DNA of 64,000 bases, taken from contig NZ_CP091794.1 of NCBI RefSeq assembly GCF_022024175.1, positions 2,418,001 through 2,482,000 of the forward strand, given 5' to 3'. The stretch is from Prevotella communis (GTDB lineage: Bacteria; Bacteroidota; Bacteroidia; Bacteroidales; Bacteroidaceae). Under the pieces are notes generated by a model, which searched no databases, was not told the DNA's origin, and saw only the letters and a list, made by a program, of their open reading frames with translations. Of this stretch, positions 35,998 through 45,104 are shown piece by piece (position 1 is the stretch's first letter; each line of letters opens with the position of its first letter). A program made the position numbers and the translations under genes.

Positions 35998-37020
35998 ATG
36001 GCAAAGAAAGAAGAAACAGAACAGTTGACTCCTCAACAGGAGAAAATGAAGGCCTTGCAGGCTGCCATGGCGAAGATCGAGAAAGACTTCGGTAAGGGTA
36101 GTATCATGCGCATGGGCGAGGAAAGCGTGGAAAACGTGGAGGTCATCCCCACCGGTTCTATCGCACTGAATGCTGCCCTTGGCGTAGGTGGCTATCCCAA
36201 GGGACGTATCATCGAAATCTATGGTCCTGAGTCATCAGGTAAGACCACTCTGGCTATCCATGCCATCGCAGAATGCCAGAAGAATGGCGGTATTGCAGCC
36301 TTTATCGACGCAGAGCATGCCTTCGACCGTTTCTATGCACAGAAGCTGGGTGTCGATATTGATAACCTGTATATCTCACAGCCCGACAATGGTGAACAGG
36401 CTCTTGAGATTGCCGACCAGCTGATTCGCTCGGCTGCTATCGACATCATTGTGATTGACTCTGTAGCCGCCCTGACGCCTAAGAAGGAGATTGAGGGCGA
36501 TATGGGTGATTCAGCAGTAGGTCTGCACGCACGTCTGATGAGCCAGGCCCTGCGCAAAGTCACCTCTACCATCGCCAAGACCAACACCACCTGTATCTTC
36601 ATCAACCAGTTGCGTGAGAAGATTGGTGTCATGTTTGGCAATCCTGAGACAACCACTGGTGGTAACGCCCTGAAGTTCTACGCTTCCGTACGTCTGGATA
36701 TCCGTAAGGTGACCTCTATCAAGGATGGCGACAACATCATTGGTAACCAGGTCCGCGTGAAGGTGGTAAAGAACAAGGTGGCTCCTCCTTTCCGCAAGGC
36801 AGAGTTTGAGATCACCTTCGGCGAGGGTATCTCAAAGATTGGCGAGATTGTAGACCTGGGTGTAGAACTGGGTATCATCAAGAAGAGTGGCTCATGGTTC
36901 TCTTACGGGGAATCAAAACTGGCTCAGGGACGTGATGCCGTGAAGAATCTGCTGAAGGACAACCCCGAGCTTTGTGAGGAACTGGAGGCAAAGATTATGG
37001 AGAAACTACACGAGCAGTAA
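35998..37020 (+). CDS. recA: Recombinase RecA
   Basis: 340 residues. Walker [10 protein letters not shown], the Walker [12 protein letters not shown], loop L2 [20 protein letters not shown] in part, and the C-terminal domain are all present. It drives homologous recombination and the SOS response. It is preceded by 51 bp that contain a poly-A stretch but no clear promoter, so it may be read from the upstream operon. Terminator at 37041-37068. Confidence 0.98.
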   Translation: MAKKEETEQLTPQQEKMKALQAAMAKIEKDFGKGSIMRMGEESVENVEVIPTGSIALNAALGVGGYPKGRIIEIYGPESSGKTTLAIHAIAECQKNGGIAAFIDAEHAFDRFYAQKLGVDIDNLYISQPDNGEQALEIADQLIRSAAIDIIVIDSVAALTPKKEIEGDMGDSAVGLHARLMSQALRKVTSTIAKTNTTCIFINQLREKIGVMFGNPETTTGGNALKFYASVRLDIRKVTSIKDGDNIIGNQVRVKVVKNKVAPPFRKAEFEITFGEGISKIGEIVDLGVELGIIKKSGSWFSYGESKLAQGRDAVKNLLKDNPELCEELEAKIMEKLHEQ

Positions 37021-37040
37021 GCAAGAGTAGAAATCAAAAT

Positions 37041-37068
37041 AAAAAGGGCAATTTCGATTGCCCTTTTT
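37041..37068. terminator. Bidirectional terminator after recA
   Basis: Twelve-bp perfect stem AAAAAGGGCAAT/ATTGCCCTTTTT with a stable TTCG tetraloop and T-runs on both strands. Confidence 0.95.
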
Positions 37069-37072
37069 TATT

Positions 37073-38392
37073 TTAATGCTTCACGCTCTTCACTTTCTTG
37101 GTTTTCTTATCCATGAAGACACAAGCATATCGCTGGTTCACGCTCTTATACTCCATCGTATAGGTCTTGTCGTCCACTTCCCTCCTGCTGCTTGGTTCGC
37201 CAAGGGCCAGCAGCACCTCGGCCTCAGTGAAACCAGGACGGGCCACACCTTTCTGGATATCTACCATATGTTCCTTCTTAACACCAGGGATATCCAGAGG
37301 ATTACCCTCAGCAAACAGGTTGTCGTAAAGGTCCTCATGCGTACCTGCGATATCACCGGACACATCCTGACTCACAAAGGTGACCTCCTTCGTATAGGTC
37401 TTGCCTGAACCGAGTCCGCGCAGTGTCATCTTGACATAATGGGTACCACGCTGGGCACGCACATCCTTGATTCTGAATGTTGACAGGCGTGCAGCCTTCG
37501 TAGGTTTGCCATTCTGGTCAGTAAAGACAGATGCATACAATGTATAGACCTCCTTACCTATATATTTCTTATAAGCAGAACTTGCTGCCATATTGTCAGC
37601 AGGCAGTTCAAAGGCACCACGGAAGGTATGGAACTTCATATTGCTGATTTCAAACTCCTCGTCACGCATACCACTGTTGGTCTTACTGATAGCCACATTC
37701 TGATAGAACTCACGTCCTGACTCATCAGCCACGATAATCTTTACGGGGAAGTTACGCGTGCCTACGCCTACAGCCACAACCTTCACCTCCGTACCAGGTT
37801 TCACATCCGTGATGGTCTTGTAGCCATCACCATCCAGTTCTGTATCCACATAATACTCACTGGCCAGGGTAAACAGCGTCTTATCCTTGAAAAACTCGAT
37901 AGCAGCATCCACATCACCCAGATATGCCAGGGTGGGCACACCCAGTTTGCCAAAGCAGTAGTCATCGAATGATGCTGTCGGCACCTCGAAATAGTAAGCC
38001 TTGCCATCATCCTCGCACTTGAAGTTCACACGCTCGTGCAGTCCACCGGTATTCTCATGTCCCTGATAGACCATAATCTTATGACGGAGTTTCAGACTGC
38101 TCACCATCTGACCTGTCTCTGCATCGGCAAAAGTCTTGATGACCATATCCTTCTTGTCGGGAATCACCATAAAGCGCATACCTTCTCCCCAGTCGCACAT
38201 GCTGACATAACGGAAGAAGCGGCTCAGCGTATCCTGAGGTTCCTCCGTTTCCTTAGCGGCCTGAGGATCCTCTGCAGAAGTTGCGACAACAGTCTTCTTA
38301 GCGCCCTTCGTTTTCACGATATACTTATTCTCCTGAGCCGAGGCACCAATGACAGCCACGGCCATGACAACCATCACAAATAGTCTTTTCAT
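37073..38392 (-). CDS. Exported hypothetical protein with BamE/SmpA-like C-terminus
   Basis: 439 residues from MKRLFVMVVMAVAVIGASAQ, which is a signal peptide. The frame extends upstream to 38503, but the -7 box TATCTTTG (minus, near 38420) lies in the extension, so 38392 is the start. The middle is beta-rich with no recognised domain. The last 55 residues (RPGFTEAEVLLALGEPSSRR ...) resemble the BamE/SmpA fold, which starts with a G-x-T-xx-EV-x-x-LG-x-P pattern. Function unknown, likely envelope-associated. It is convergent with recA and ends at the shared terminator. Confidence 0.75.
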   Translation of the reverse strand: MKRLFVMVVMAVAVIGASAQENKYIVKTKGAKKTVVATSAEDPQAAKETEEPQDTLSRFFRYVSMCDWGEGMRFMVIPDKKDMVIKTFADAETGQMVSSLKLRHKIMVYQGHENTGGLHERVNFKCEDDGKAYYFEVPTASFDDYCFGKLGVPTLAYLGDVDAAIEFFKDKTLFTLASEYYVDTELDGDGYKTITDVKPGTEVKVVAVGVGTRNFPVKIIVADESGREFYQNVAISKTNSGMRDEEFEISNMKFHTFRGAFELPADNMAASSAYKKYIGKEVYTLYASVFTDQNGKPTKAARLSTFRIKDVRAQRGTHYVKMTLRGLGSGKTYTKEVTFVSQDVSGDIAGTHEDLYDNLFAEGNPLDIPGVKKEHMVDIQKGVARPGFTEAEVLLALGEPSSRREVDDKTYTMEYKSVNQRYACVFMDKKTKKVKSVKH

Positions 38393-38559
38393 AACGTTAT
38401 GTTGATTGATAACGAGTGCAAAGATATAATTTTTTTCTGACTTATGACAAAATGACGTGACAAAAAATCGATTATGGGTATTTTTTTCACTTTTGGCACG
38501 CACTTTGCTAGATTGTCAGTGACATATTTTGAATAATAACAAAAAAAATAAATACAATT

Positions 38560-40470
38560 ATGGGAAAGATTATTGGAATTGACTTAGGTACAACAAACTC
38601 TTGTGTATCTGTATTCGAAGGCAACGAGCCTGTTGTTATCGCTAATAGCGAGGGCAAGCGCACTACGCCTTCTGTAGTAGGTTTCGTTGAGGGTGGCGAA
38701 CGTAAGATTGGCGATCCCGCCAAGCGTCAGGCTATCACCAACCCCAAGAACACCGTTTATTCTATTAAGCGTTTCATGGGTGAGACATGGCAGCAGACCG
38801 AGAAGGAGATCTCACGCGTACCATTTAATGTAGTAAACGAGGGTGGCTATCCCCGTGTTGACATCGATGGCCGTAAGTATACGCCTCAGGAAATCTCTGC
38901 TATGGTGCTTCAAAAGATGAAGAAGACCGCAGAGGACTATCTGGGTCAGGAGGTGACAGAAGCCGTTATCACCGTGCCCGCTTACTTCTCAGACTCTCAG
39001 CGTCAGGCTACTAAGGAAGCCGGTCAGATTGCTGGCTTGAACGTACGTCGTATCGTGAACGAGCCTACAGCAGCTGCTCTGGCTTACGGTATCGACAAGA
39101 CCAACAAGGATATGAAGATTGCCGTGTTCGACCTCGGTGGTGGTACTTTCGATATCTCTATCCTCGACTTCGGTGGTGGTGTGTTCGAGGTGCTCTCTAC
39201 CAATGGTGACACTCACCTGGGTGGTGACGACTTCGACCAGGTTATCATCGACTGGCTGGTACAGGAATTCAAGAACGACGAGGGTGCAGACCTGAAGAGT
39301 GATCCTATGGCTATGCAGCGTCTGAAGGAGGCTGCTGAGAAGGCTAAGATTGAGTTGTCAAGCACTACTTCTACAGAGATTAACCTGCCCTACATCATGC
39401 CCGTAGGTGGTGTTCCCAAGCACTTGGTGAAGACCCTGACACGTGCTAAGTTCGAGCAGTTGGCCCACAACCTTATTCAGGCTTGTCTGGTGCCCTGCCA
39501 GAATGCCGTTCGCGATGCAGGTATCTCTACATCAGATATCGACGAGGTTATCCTCGTAGGTGGTTCAAGCCGTATTCCCGCTGTGCAGACCCTCGTAAAG
39601 AACTACTTCGGCAAGGAGCCTTCAAAGGGTGTTAACCCCGATGAGGTAGTGGCCGTAGGTGCTGCTATCCAGGGTGCTATCCTCAACCAGGAAACCGGTC
39701 AGGACATCGTATTGCTCGACGTTACTCCTCTGACGCTCGGTATCGAGACTCTCGGTGGTGTGATGACCAAGCTGATTGATGCCAACACCACTATCCCTTG
39801 CAAGCAGAGCCAGGTATTCTCTACCGCTGCCGACAATCAGACAGAGGTAACCATCCATGTACTGCAGGGTGAGCGTCCTATGGCTTCTCAGAACAAGAGC
39901 CTGGGTCAGTTCAACCTCACGGGCATCGCTCCCGCCCGTCGCGGTGTGCCTCAGATTGAGGTAACATTCGACATCGACGCCAACGGTATCGTGAAAGTTA
40001 GTGCTAAGGATAAGGCTACCGGTAAGGAGCAGGCCATCCGCATCGAGGCTTCATCTGGTCTGTCACAGGACGAAATCAACCGCATGAAGGCTGAGGCCGA
40101 GGCTAATGCTGAGAACGACAAGAAGGAGCGCGAGCGCATCGACAAGATGAACCAGGCCGACTCTATGATTTTCCAGACTGAGACCTTCCTCAACGAGAAT
40201 GGTGACAAGCTGGGTGCCGACAAGGCTAACGTAGAGGCTGCTGTCAACCAGCTGAAGGAAGCTCACAAGGCAGGTGATGTTGCTGCTATCGACACAGCCA
40301 TGAACAACCTGAACCAGGTGATGCAGGCTGCTTCTCAGAAGATGTACCAGCAGGCAGGCGCAGGTCAGCCCGGTGCCGATGCAGGTCAGCAGCAGTACCA
40401 GGGTGGTCAGCAGACTCAGTCAAATCCTAACGATGACGTTCAGGACGCTGACTTCGAGGAAGTGAAGTAA
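38560..40470 (+). CDS. dnaK: Hsp70 chaperone DnaK
   Basis: 636 residues. Signatures [30 protein letters not shown] and [16 protein letters not shown] are complete. The substrate-binding domain follows from about residue 390, and the C-terminal 35 residues are a Gln/Gly-rich tail. It works with DnaJ and GrpE, which are not nearby, in protein folding. It is monocistronic, with a terminator at 40495-40525. Confidence 0.98.
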   Translation: MGKIIGIDLGTTNSCVSVFEGNEPVVIANSEGKRTTPSVVGFVEGGERKIGDPAKRQAITNPKNTVYSIKRFMGETWQQTEKEISRVPFNVVNEGGYPRVDIDGRKYTPQEISAMVLQKMKKTAEDYLGQEVTEAVITVPAYFSDSQRQATKEAGQIAGLNVRRIVNEPTAAALAYGIDKTNKDMKIAVFDLGGGTFDISILDFGGGVFEVLSTNGDTHLGGDDFDQVIIDWLVQEFKNDEGADLKSDPMAMQRLKEAAEKAKIELSSTTSTEINLPYIMPVGGVPKHLVKTLTRAKFEQLAHNLIQACLVPCQNAVRDAGISTSDIDEVILVGGSSRIPAVQTLVKNYFGKEPSKGVNPDEVVAVGAAIQGAILNQETGQDIVLLDVTPLTLGIETLGGVMTKLIDANTTIPCKQSQVFSTAADNQTEVTIHVLQGERPMASQNKSLGQFNLTGIAPARRGVPQIEVTFDIDANGIVKVSAKDKATGKEQAIRIEASSGLSQDEINRMKAEAEANAENDKKERERIDKMNQADSMIFQTETFLNENGDKLGADKANVEAAVNQLKEAHKAGDVAAIDTAMNNLNQVMQAASQKMYQQAGAGQPGADAGQQQYQGGQQTQSNPNDDVQDADFEEVK

Positions 40471-40494
40471 ATACCACATATGACAATGATGAAG

Positions 40495-40525
40495 GCGTGC
40501 ATCCGAAAGGTTGCACGCTTTTTTT
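40495..40525 (+). terminator. Intrinsic terminator of dnaK
   Basis: Stem GCGTGCATCC/GGTTGCACGC (one mismatch) with GAAA loop and seven T. Confidence 0.85.
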
Positions 40526-40559
40526 GCCTCAAAGAGCGTGATTCCTCAGATAATTTGCA

Positions 40560-40567
40560 TAACTTTG
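40560..40567 (+). promoter_or_regulatory. -7 element of the AlbA_2-domain gene
   Basis: TAACTTTG ends 9 bases before the ATG at 40576, giving a leader of only a few nucleotides. Confidence 0.65.
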
Positions 40568-40575
40568 CACCCCGT

Positions 40576-41202
40576 ATGGATGACAAGCATTATCTTCTCA
40601 GCCTCATTCGCGAAGGCGAACACCAGCAGCAAGACTTCAAATATCGCGTTGCCGATGCCTGCAAACTGGCGAAAACGGTATCGGCTTTTGCCAATACCGA
40701 TGGCGGTCGCCTGCTGATTGGCGTGCGCGACGACGGACATCTCTCGGGGGTACGAAGCGAGGAGGAGATCTACATGATGCATCAGGCGGCTTACAAATAC
40801 TGCAAGCCCGAGGCGAGCATCAAGTTTGATACCTATCATGTAGAGGGCAGGACCATTGTCATTGCCACCGTTCCGCCCTCCCCCAACCGTCCTATCTGTG
40901 CTTTGGATGAAGAAGGTAGCAGGCGTGCCTATATCCGCATTGCCGACGAGAACATCGTTGCCTCGCCTGTTCATCTGGCTCTTTGGCGCGAACAGCAAAA
41001 GCCTCAGGGGGCTATCATGACATACAACGACACAGTGAGACAATTGCTCAATGCCATTGAGGGACAGCGCACACTGAACCAGATAGTACGCTCCTCACGA
41101 TTGTCCCGTCCTAAAGTCATTGCTCTGCTGGCCCGTCTTATCCGCTTTGGCATCGTTCGCTGGGAGTACCAAAGCCAGCAGTTCCTATTCAGTCAGATAT
41201 AA
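40576..41202 (+). CDS. Schlafen AlbA_2-domain protein with C-terminal winged-helix-like region
   Basis: 208 residues from MDDKHYLLSLIREGEHQQQDFKYRV. The AlbA_2 (Schlafen-type) domain spans about 12-135: EGEHQQQDFKYRVAD, TVSAFANTDGGRLLIGVRDDG in two parts, and AYIRIADENIVAS. A C-terminal helix-turn-helix-like segment (about 150-205; TLNQIVRSSRLSRPKVIALLARL) suggests nucleic-acid binding. An upstream ATG at 40480 is rejected because the dnaK terminator and this gene's -7 box lie inside that extension. It overlaps the convergent glycerate kinase gene by 14 bp. Role unknown, probably regulatory. Confidence 0.8.
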   Translation: MDDKHYLLSLIREGEHQQQDFKYRVADACKLAKTVSAFANTDGGRLLIGVRDDGHLSGVRSEEEIYMMHQAAYKYCKPEASIKFDTYHVEGRTIVIATVPPSPNRPICALDEEGSRRAYIRIADENIVASPVHLALWREQQKPQGAIMTYNDTVRQLLNAIEGQRTLNQIVRSSRLSRPKVIALLARLIRFGIVRWEYQSQQFLFSQI

Positions 41203-42256
41203 TCCCACCTAAAAAGAGTTCATAAATATGTCGCTTGGCGGTTTCGGGCTTCACGGCCTCGTCAAGCGGTACGTCAGGCGGATTGATGCATTCTACACGT
41301 TCAAAACCTGCATCGAGCAACGCCTCACGATCACTAATGCGACCAGCTATCAGCCAGGTGGGTACATGGTGTTTCTTTGCTCGCTGCAAGATGCCGAAGG
41401 GCAGTTTACCCATCAGCGTCTGACGATCAGCAGAGCCCTCGCCCGTAATGACCAGCGAGGCATCTTGTAATAAAGTATCGAAGTGGACGCTGTCAAGCAA
41501 CAGGTCAATACCCGAACGGCATTCAGCATTCATATATTGCAGGAAAGCATAGCCCAAGCCGCCCGCCGCACCGGCTCCTGGCATATCCTGGCGGTCGTAG
41601 CCCATGTGTCTGGATGAGACTTCCGCAAAACGACGGGCTCGCGCATCGAGGGCAAGCACCTGTTCCTGTGTTGCTCCCTTTTGAGGCGCGAACACATGTG
41701 CAGCGCCCTTCTCACCGCAAAGCGGATTGGTCACGTCAGTAGCAATCGTGAAATGTACATGACTCAGTTCCCTGACATCATCCCAACTGCCATGACGGGC
41801 GAAGGCATCGATAATAGCCCGTAGCATCCCGATACCACAATCGCTGGTAGCGCTGCCACCGAGCCCCACGATAATATGCCTGCATCCGCGCCTTACAGCA
41901 TCCACCACCAGCTGGCCTGTGCCATAGCTCGTTGCCACCATAGGATTACGTTCCTCTGCCGTGAGCAGTGTCAGTCCGCTGGCCTTCGCTATTTCTATCA
42001 CCGCTGTATCGTCTTTCACCAGATACTGCGCCATGATGGTCCGCATCATTGGATCCTTCACGTTCACGTCTACTACCTCTCCGCCAAGGACACCCTTGAA
42101 TGCCTCCAGCCAGCCCTCGCCGCCATCACTTACGGGAATACTGACGACCTCTGCCTCAGGCATAGACAAGGCAAAGCCATCCGCTGCAGCCCTGTTGGCT
42201 TCAGTAGATGTCAGACACCCCTTCAGGGAGTCGATGGCTATAATAATCTTTTTCAT
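41189..42256 (-). CDS. Glycerate kinase (GlxK/GarK family)
   Basis: 355 residues from MKKIIIAIDSLKGCLTSTEA. Family motifs include SDGGEGWLEAF, HIIVGLGGSATSDCGIGML in part, PLCGEKGAAHVFAPQKGA and ITGEGSADRQTLMGK. It phosphorylates D-glycerate to 2- or 3-phosphoglycerate. The ATG at 42256 is chosen over 42268 because the -7 box (TATCTTTG, minus, 42266-42273) lies only 10 bases upstream, so its mRNA is almost leaderless. Confidence 0.93.
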   Translation of the reverse strand: MKKIIIAIDSLKGCLTSTEANRAAADGFALSMPEAEVVSIPVSDGGEGWLEAFKGVLGGEVVDVNVKDPMMRTIMAQYLVKDDTAVIEIAKASGLTLLTAEERNPMVATSYGTGQLVVDAVRRGCRHIIVGLGGSATSDCGIGMLRAIIDAFARHGSWDDVRELSHVHFTIATDVTNPLCGEKGAAHVFAPQKGATQEQVLALDARARRFAEVSSRHMGYDRQDMPGAGAAGGLGYAFLQYMNAECRSGIDLLLDSVHFDTLLQDASLVITGEGSADRQTLMGKLPFGILQRAKKHHVPTWLIAGRISDREALLDAGFERVECINPPDVPLDEAVKPETAKRHIYELFLGGIISD

Positions 42257-42971
42257 ATGACGGCGCAAAGATACGAATTAATTCTGGAAACCAGACAAAC
42301 GGAGCAATTCTTTTTAAAAGAAAAGCAAGCTTTCCTTTTGTATTTTGCTCGCTTATTTGTATCTCCTCCATCGCATTATCATAAGTGGCATGAAACTTCT
42401 CCTGACTTGTAGTTTTATCGATAGTCAGACGTTCATAGTCATAGTTGTCGAGTGTATCAAGGGCGTAAGTATAATCTACCACCACATTCAGCAGGTCCTG
42501 ATTCTCAACCGTCTTCTCCACCTTCTGATTGCTAATGGCACGACTGGCCACCTGCACCAACTGTCGCAACTCACCAAGCTGCTCCTTGCGGATGCGCTCG
42601 TTTACGACGTAGCCTTTTATCAGATAGTCTTTGATAATCTTTCGAGCCCAAATGCGGAAAGCAGTACCGCGTTTACTATGAACGCGATAACCAACAGAGA
42701 TGATGACATCAAGGTCGTAACATTTCACTCTACGAGAAACCTTTCTTTTGCCCTCTTGTTGAACTGTCAAGTATTCCTTGACTGTTCCCTTTTTTTCAAG
42801 TTCACCTTCCTTATATAAGTTATTAAGGTGAAGGCTTACATTTTGTTTCGTAGTTTGAAACAATTCAACCATCTGAGCCTGTGTCAACCATACTGTCTCA
42901 TTCTCTAGACGGACATCAATCTGTGTCTGCCCATCCTCTGTCTGATAGATTACAATCTGATCCTGTTTCAT
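42201..42971 (-). pseudogene. RhuM-family gene, 3'-truncated
   Basis: About 256 residues from MKQDQIVIYQTEDG. The RhuM/virulence-family N-terminus is present (TVWLTQAQMVELFQTTKQNVSLH, in two parts; YDLDVIISVGYRVHSKRGTAFRIWA; HATYDNAMEEIQIS). The family normally continues into a Fic/Doc-like domain of roughly 80 further residues. Here homology stops near EIQISEQNTKGK, and the frame runs through the glycerate kinase promoter and 56 bp into that gene, ending in non-homologous sequence. The fragment appears to come from a deletion that fused it to the kinase locus. Its -7 box (TACTTTTG, minus, 42990-42997) is intact. It may still produce a DNA-binding domain. Confidence 0.75.
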
Positions 42972-43159
42972 AACATTCTTTTCGTTTTGCAAAAGTAATA
43001 CTTTTCTATCAATATAGTATGCAAAAAACGGAAATGTTACGTCTCAATACCCCCAAAACGTCACTCGAGTGAAATCATCGATTGAGCTAGCCTTACCTTT
43101 GCAGAAAAATTATCATCGAAGGATGAATGATGAACAAAAGTTAATTCGTACCTTTGTTG

Positions 43160-43330
43160 TAGGAAGGACGGATTAACCTCCAGTGGGTAATCTAGTGAGC
43201 TAGCCAGACCATGAGTCTAATTTCAGTTATAGTCCCTCTGGGTTCTATCTGCGAAGGCTTAATAGGAAGATAGGCTCGGAGCCTGAGTAAGGTGATAGCC
43301 CTAGGCAGAAGATAGTTAATCACGTCCTGA
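43160..43330 (+). ncRNA. Putative IS110 bridge RNA
   Basis: A -7 box TACCTTTG (43149-43156) starts it. The ends pair in a long helix: GGACGGATTAAC (43166-43177) with GTTAATC-A-CGTCC (43315-43327). Two internal domains follow: GGGTAA..TTA/CCC (about 43185-43236), and GGG..CTATC with GATAG-CCC (about 43240-43301). Short guide-like matches to the element junctions are seen in both (43196-43205, 43262-43269, 43287-43292; weakly 43229-43233). In characterised IS110-type elements such an RNA directs insertion by pairing with target and donor DNA. The fold is drawn by eye. Confidence 0.65.
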
Positions 43331-43354
43331 GAATAATAATTCAGACACAAAGGT

Positions 43355-44410
43355 ATGAAAAAAATCTTTATTGGCATCGATGTTTCGAAAAAAACTATAG
43401 ATGCAAGCGTGATTATCCCGTCAATGACTGGTGACAAGCCCTCACTCCAAGTCTATGGCAAGTTCGACAACAGACCTTCAGGCTTCCGTAAAATGGTCGC
43501 TATGGTGCGTAAGGCAGCTGCAGGCATAGATACGTCCGAATGGACATTCTGCTGTGAGACAACAGGCGGATACGACATCGCATTGTGTGACTACATTACA
43601 TCCAAACAGATGATTATCTGGCGTGAACATGCGGCGGAGATTGCAAAGATTCGCAGAGACCACGGCAAGGACGACCGCAGGGACTCGCTGCTCATTGCTG
43701 AGTATGCATGGCGCAACCAGGACAAAACACGCCCTTATACGCCAAAAAACGTTGAGATTCTGAATCTGCGACACCTGCTTCTCTATCGCAGGCAGCTGGT
43801 GGAGATGCGCAAGCAACTGGTCGTTAGATCAAACGAATTGAAACAGATTGCCGAGAACTGCGAACAACTCAAATTCATGTACAAGGACAGCCAGAAACTC
43901 ATAAAAGAGATAACAGAGCGAATAGAGAACTGTGAGGTAAAAATGCGTGAACTGATGTCAACAAGTCCCACGATTGCTGCCAATTTCAGTCATATCATAT
44001 CCATCACAGGCATAGGACTGGTCAGCACAGCGGCCATCCTCATCTATACGAATAACTTCATTGGCATAACATCATATAAGAAGTTTGCAAGTTACTGCGG
44101 TATAGCGCCATTCTACGAGGACTCCGGAACGACCGTGCACAAACGCGACTATATAGGACACAAGTCCAACAGTATAGTACGAACATATCTCACACAGGCT
44201 GCACAGGTCGCATCACGCTTCAACGTGGACATGGTTGAATACAAACAGCGCATGGCATTAGCTGGAAAACCTCAACAGGTGATTATCATCAATATTGCCA
44301 ACAAACTGCTCAGAATCGTATTCTCTGTCATCAAGAACGACTGTGACTATGAGCCAAGACATGAGTACATGCGACAACAACGCATTGCACAAGAAAAAAC
44401 TGTTGCATGA
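43355..44410 (+). CDS. IS110-family transposase
   Basis: 351 residues. N-terminal DEDD RuvC-like domain with IGIDVSKKTIDAS (first Asp), CCETTGGYDIALCDY (Glu) and KDDRRDSLLIAEYAW (Asp pair), a coiled-coil middle, and the C-terminal Transposase_20 domain (about 215-330; ITGIGLVSTAAILIYTN, SYCGIAPFYEDSGT, with a serine nucleophile expected near GHKSNSIVRTYLTQAA). Complete. It uses the RNA encoded in its own 5' region. The ATG is 185 bp after the predicted RNA promoter, so it may be translated from the same transcript. Confidence 0.95.
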   Translation: MKKIFIGIDVSKKTIDASVIIPSMTGDKPSLQVYGKFDNRPSGFRKMVAMVRKAAAGIDTSEWTFCCETTGGYDIALCDYITSKQMIIWREHAAEIAKIRRDHGKDDRRDSLLIAEYAWRNQDKTRPYTPKNVEILNLRHLLLYRRQLVEMRKQLVVRSNELKQIAENCEQLKFMYKDSQKLIKEITERIENCEVKMRELMSTSPTIAANFSHIISITGIGLVSTAAILIYTNNFIGITSYKKFASYCGIAPFYEDSGTTVHKRDYIGHKSNSIVRTYLTQAAQVASRFNVDMVEYKQRMALAGKPQQVIIINIANKLLRIVFSVIKNDCDYEPRHEYMRQQRIAQEKTVA

Positions 44411-44590
44411 AACATATGAATTGAGAAAGGGCGTAGCCCCCTTAAACATCAAAAACATCGTCACAGGCGATAAACATATAAGAAATAATAGAAATTTAAA
44501 TATTTTAATACTCAAAATTCGTGATTTACCATAGGAAGCCTTACTATCATTTGGTCGAGCCTTCACACAAAGCCGTTAACAGCGGATGAT

Positions 44591-44839
44591 ATGCATGAAT
44601 ACATAGAGGGAACAAAGGCAAACAAGTATCTTCTGGCAAAAACCAAAAAAGCATTTATAGGCGAATTAAACACATTGTTGACAGTCACAATAGGATCAAC
44701 CAAAAAGCTCTTTGAATTACTATTGCCAAAGTTAATTCAGAAGATGTCCCCTAAATTCATAGAGTCACACAGAAATGAGTTTATAGAACTAAATAAAGAT
44801 AGTCTGAACAGATTTGTGCTATCAAAACATAGAGAGTAA
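44591..44839 (+). CDS. Small hypothetical protein or gene remnant (82 aa)
   Basis: I do not recognise this protein. Its N-terminus is MHEYIEGTKANKYLLAKTKK, and the whole is a helical, Lys-rich polypeptide. The frame stays open upstream of the ATG to 44525 with protein-like sequence (TIIWSSLHTKPLTADD), crossing the IS110 right junction. Joining the junctions does not restore a longer frame, because a TGA lies at 43083-43085. It is probably a remnant of a gene older than the IS insertion. Low confidence that it is expressed. Confidence 0.35.
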   Translation: MHEYIEGTKANKYLLAKTKKAFIGELNTLLTVTIGSTKKLFELLLPKLIQKMSPKFIESHRNEFIELNKDSLNRFVLSKHRE

Positions 44840-44851
44840 CAATACCCCAAA

Positions 44852-44942
44852 AGAAAAAGAACCGCCACTATTAGGAAATAGCTTTGGCTCTCTTTAATGT
44901 TCACAACGGAATAATCCTTATTGTGAATACCTCAAATTAGTG
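44852..44942 (-). ncRNA. tracrRNA of the type II-C CRISPR locus
   Basis: The anti-repeat (minus strand of 44921-44942) is complementary to the array repeat over 13 bp plus 8 bp, with a 2-nt bulge in the repeat. It is followed by a short stem (CACAA/TTGTG around GGA..TCC) and a terminator hairpin (about 44859-44893) ending in a T-rich stretch. A full promoter lies just upstream. Length about 90 nt. Confidence 0.85.
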
Positions 44943-44945
44943 ATG

Positions 44946-44975
44946 CAAAGATACGTTTTTTCTTAGAATGAACAA
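44946..44975 (-). promoter_or_regulatory. tracrRNA promoter
   Basis: On the minus strand TTG (44975-44973), a 19-bp spacer and TATCTTTG (44953-44946). It predicts transcription starting right at the anti-repeat. Confidence 0.8.
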
Positions 44976-45068
44976 AGAAAACGACGAAAAATATTGCCAA
45001 ATCATATCCTAAACTATAATTTTTTTAAAAATCGACGCTGTTTTTATCTCATTACGTCGCCTTTTTAC

Positions 45069-45076
45069 TATCTTTG
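45069..45076 (+). promoter_or_regulatory. -7 element of cas9
   Basis: TATCTTTG, 28 bp before the ATG at 45105. It diverges from the tracrRNA promoter 116 bp away. Confidence 0.7.
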
Positions 45077-45104
45077 CAAGACATTATTTAATTGCTGCTA
45101 CCCT

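Larger units (their letters stand above)
43089..44544 (+). mobile_element. IS110-family insertion sequence
   Basis: The ends are set by an 8-bp match AGCCTTAC present at both 43089-43096 and 44537-44544; no terminal inverted repeats are seen, as usual for IS110. Length about 1.45 kb fits the family. It has a long 5' non-coding region (258 bp to the transposase) and a 134-bp 3' one. The exact crossover base inside AGCCTTAC cannot be fixed by reading alone. Confidence 0.75.

Noticed and set aside
38392..38503. Longer N-terminus for the exported protein at 37073
   Set aside because: The extension contains the -7 promoter box and has no signal-peptide logic; the start at 38392 gives a clean signal peptide.
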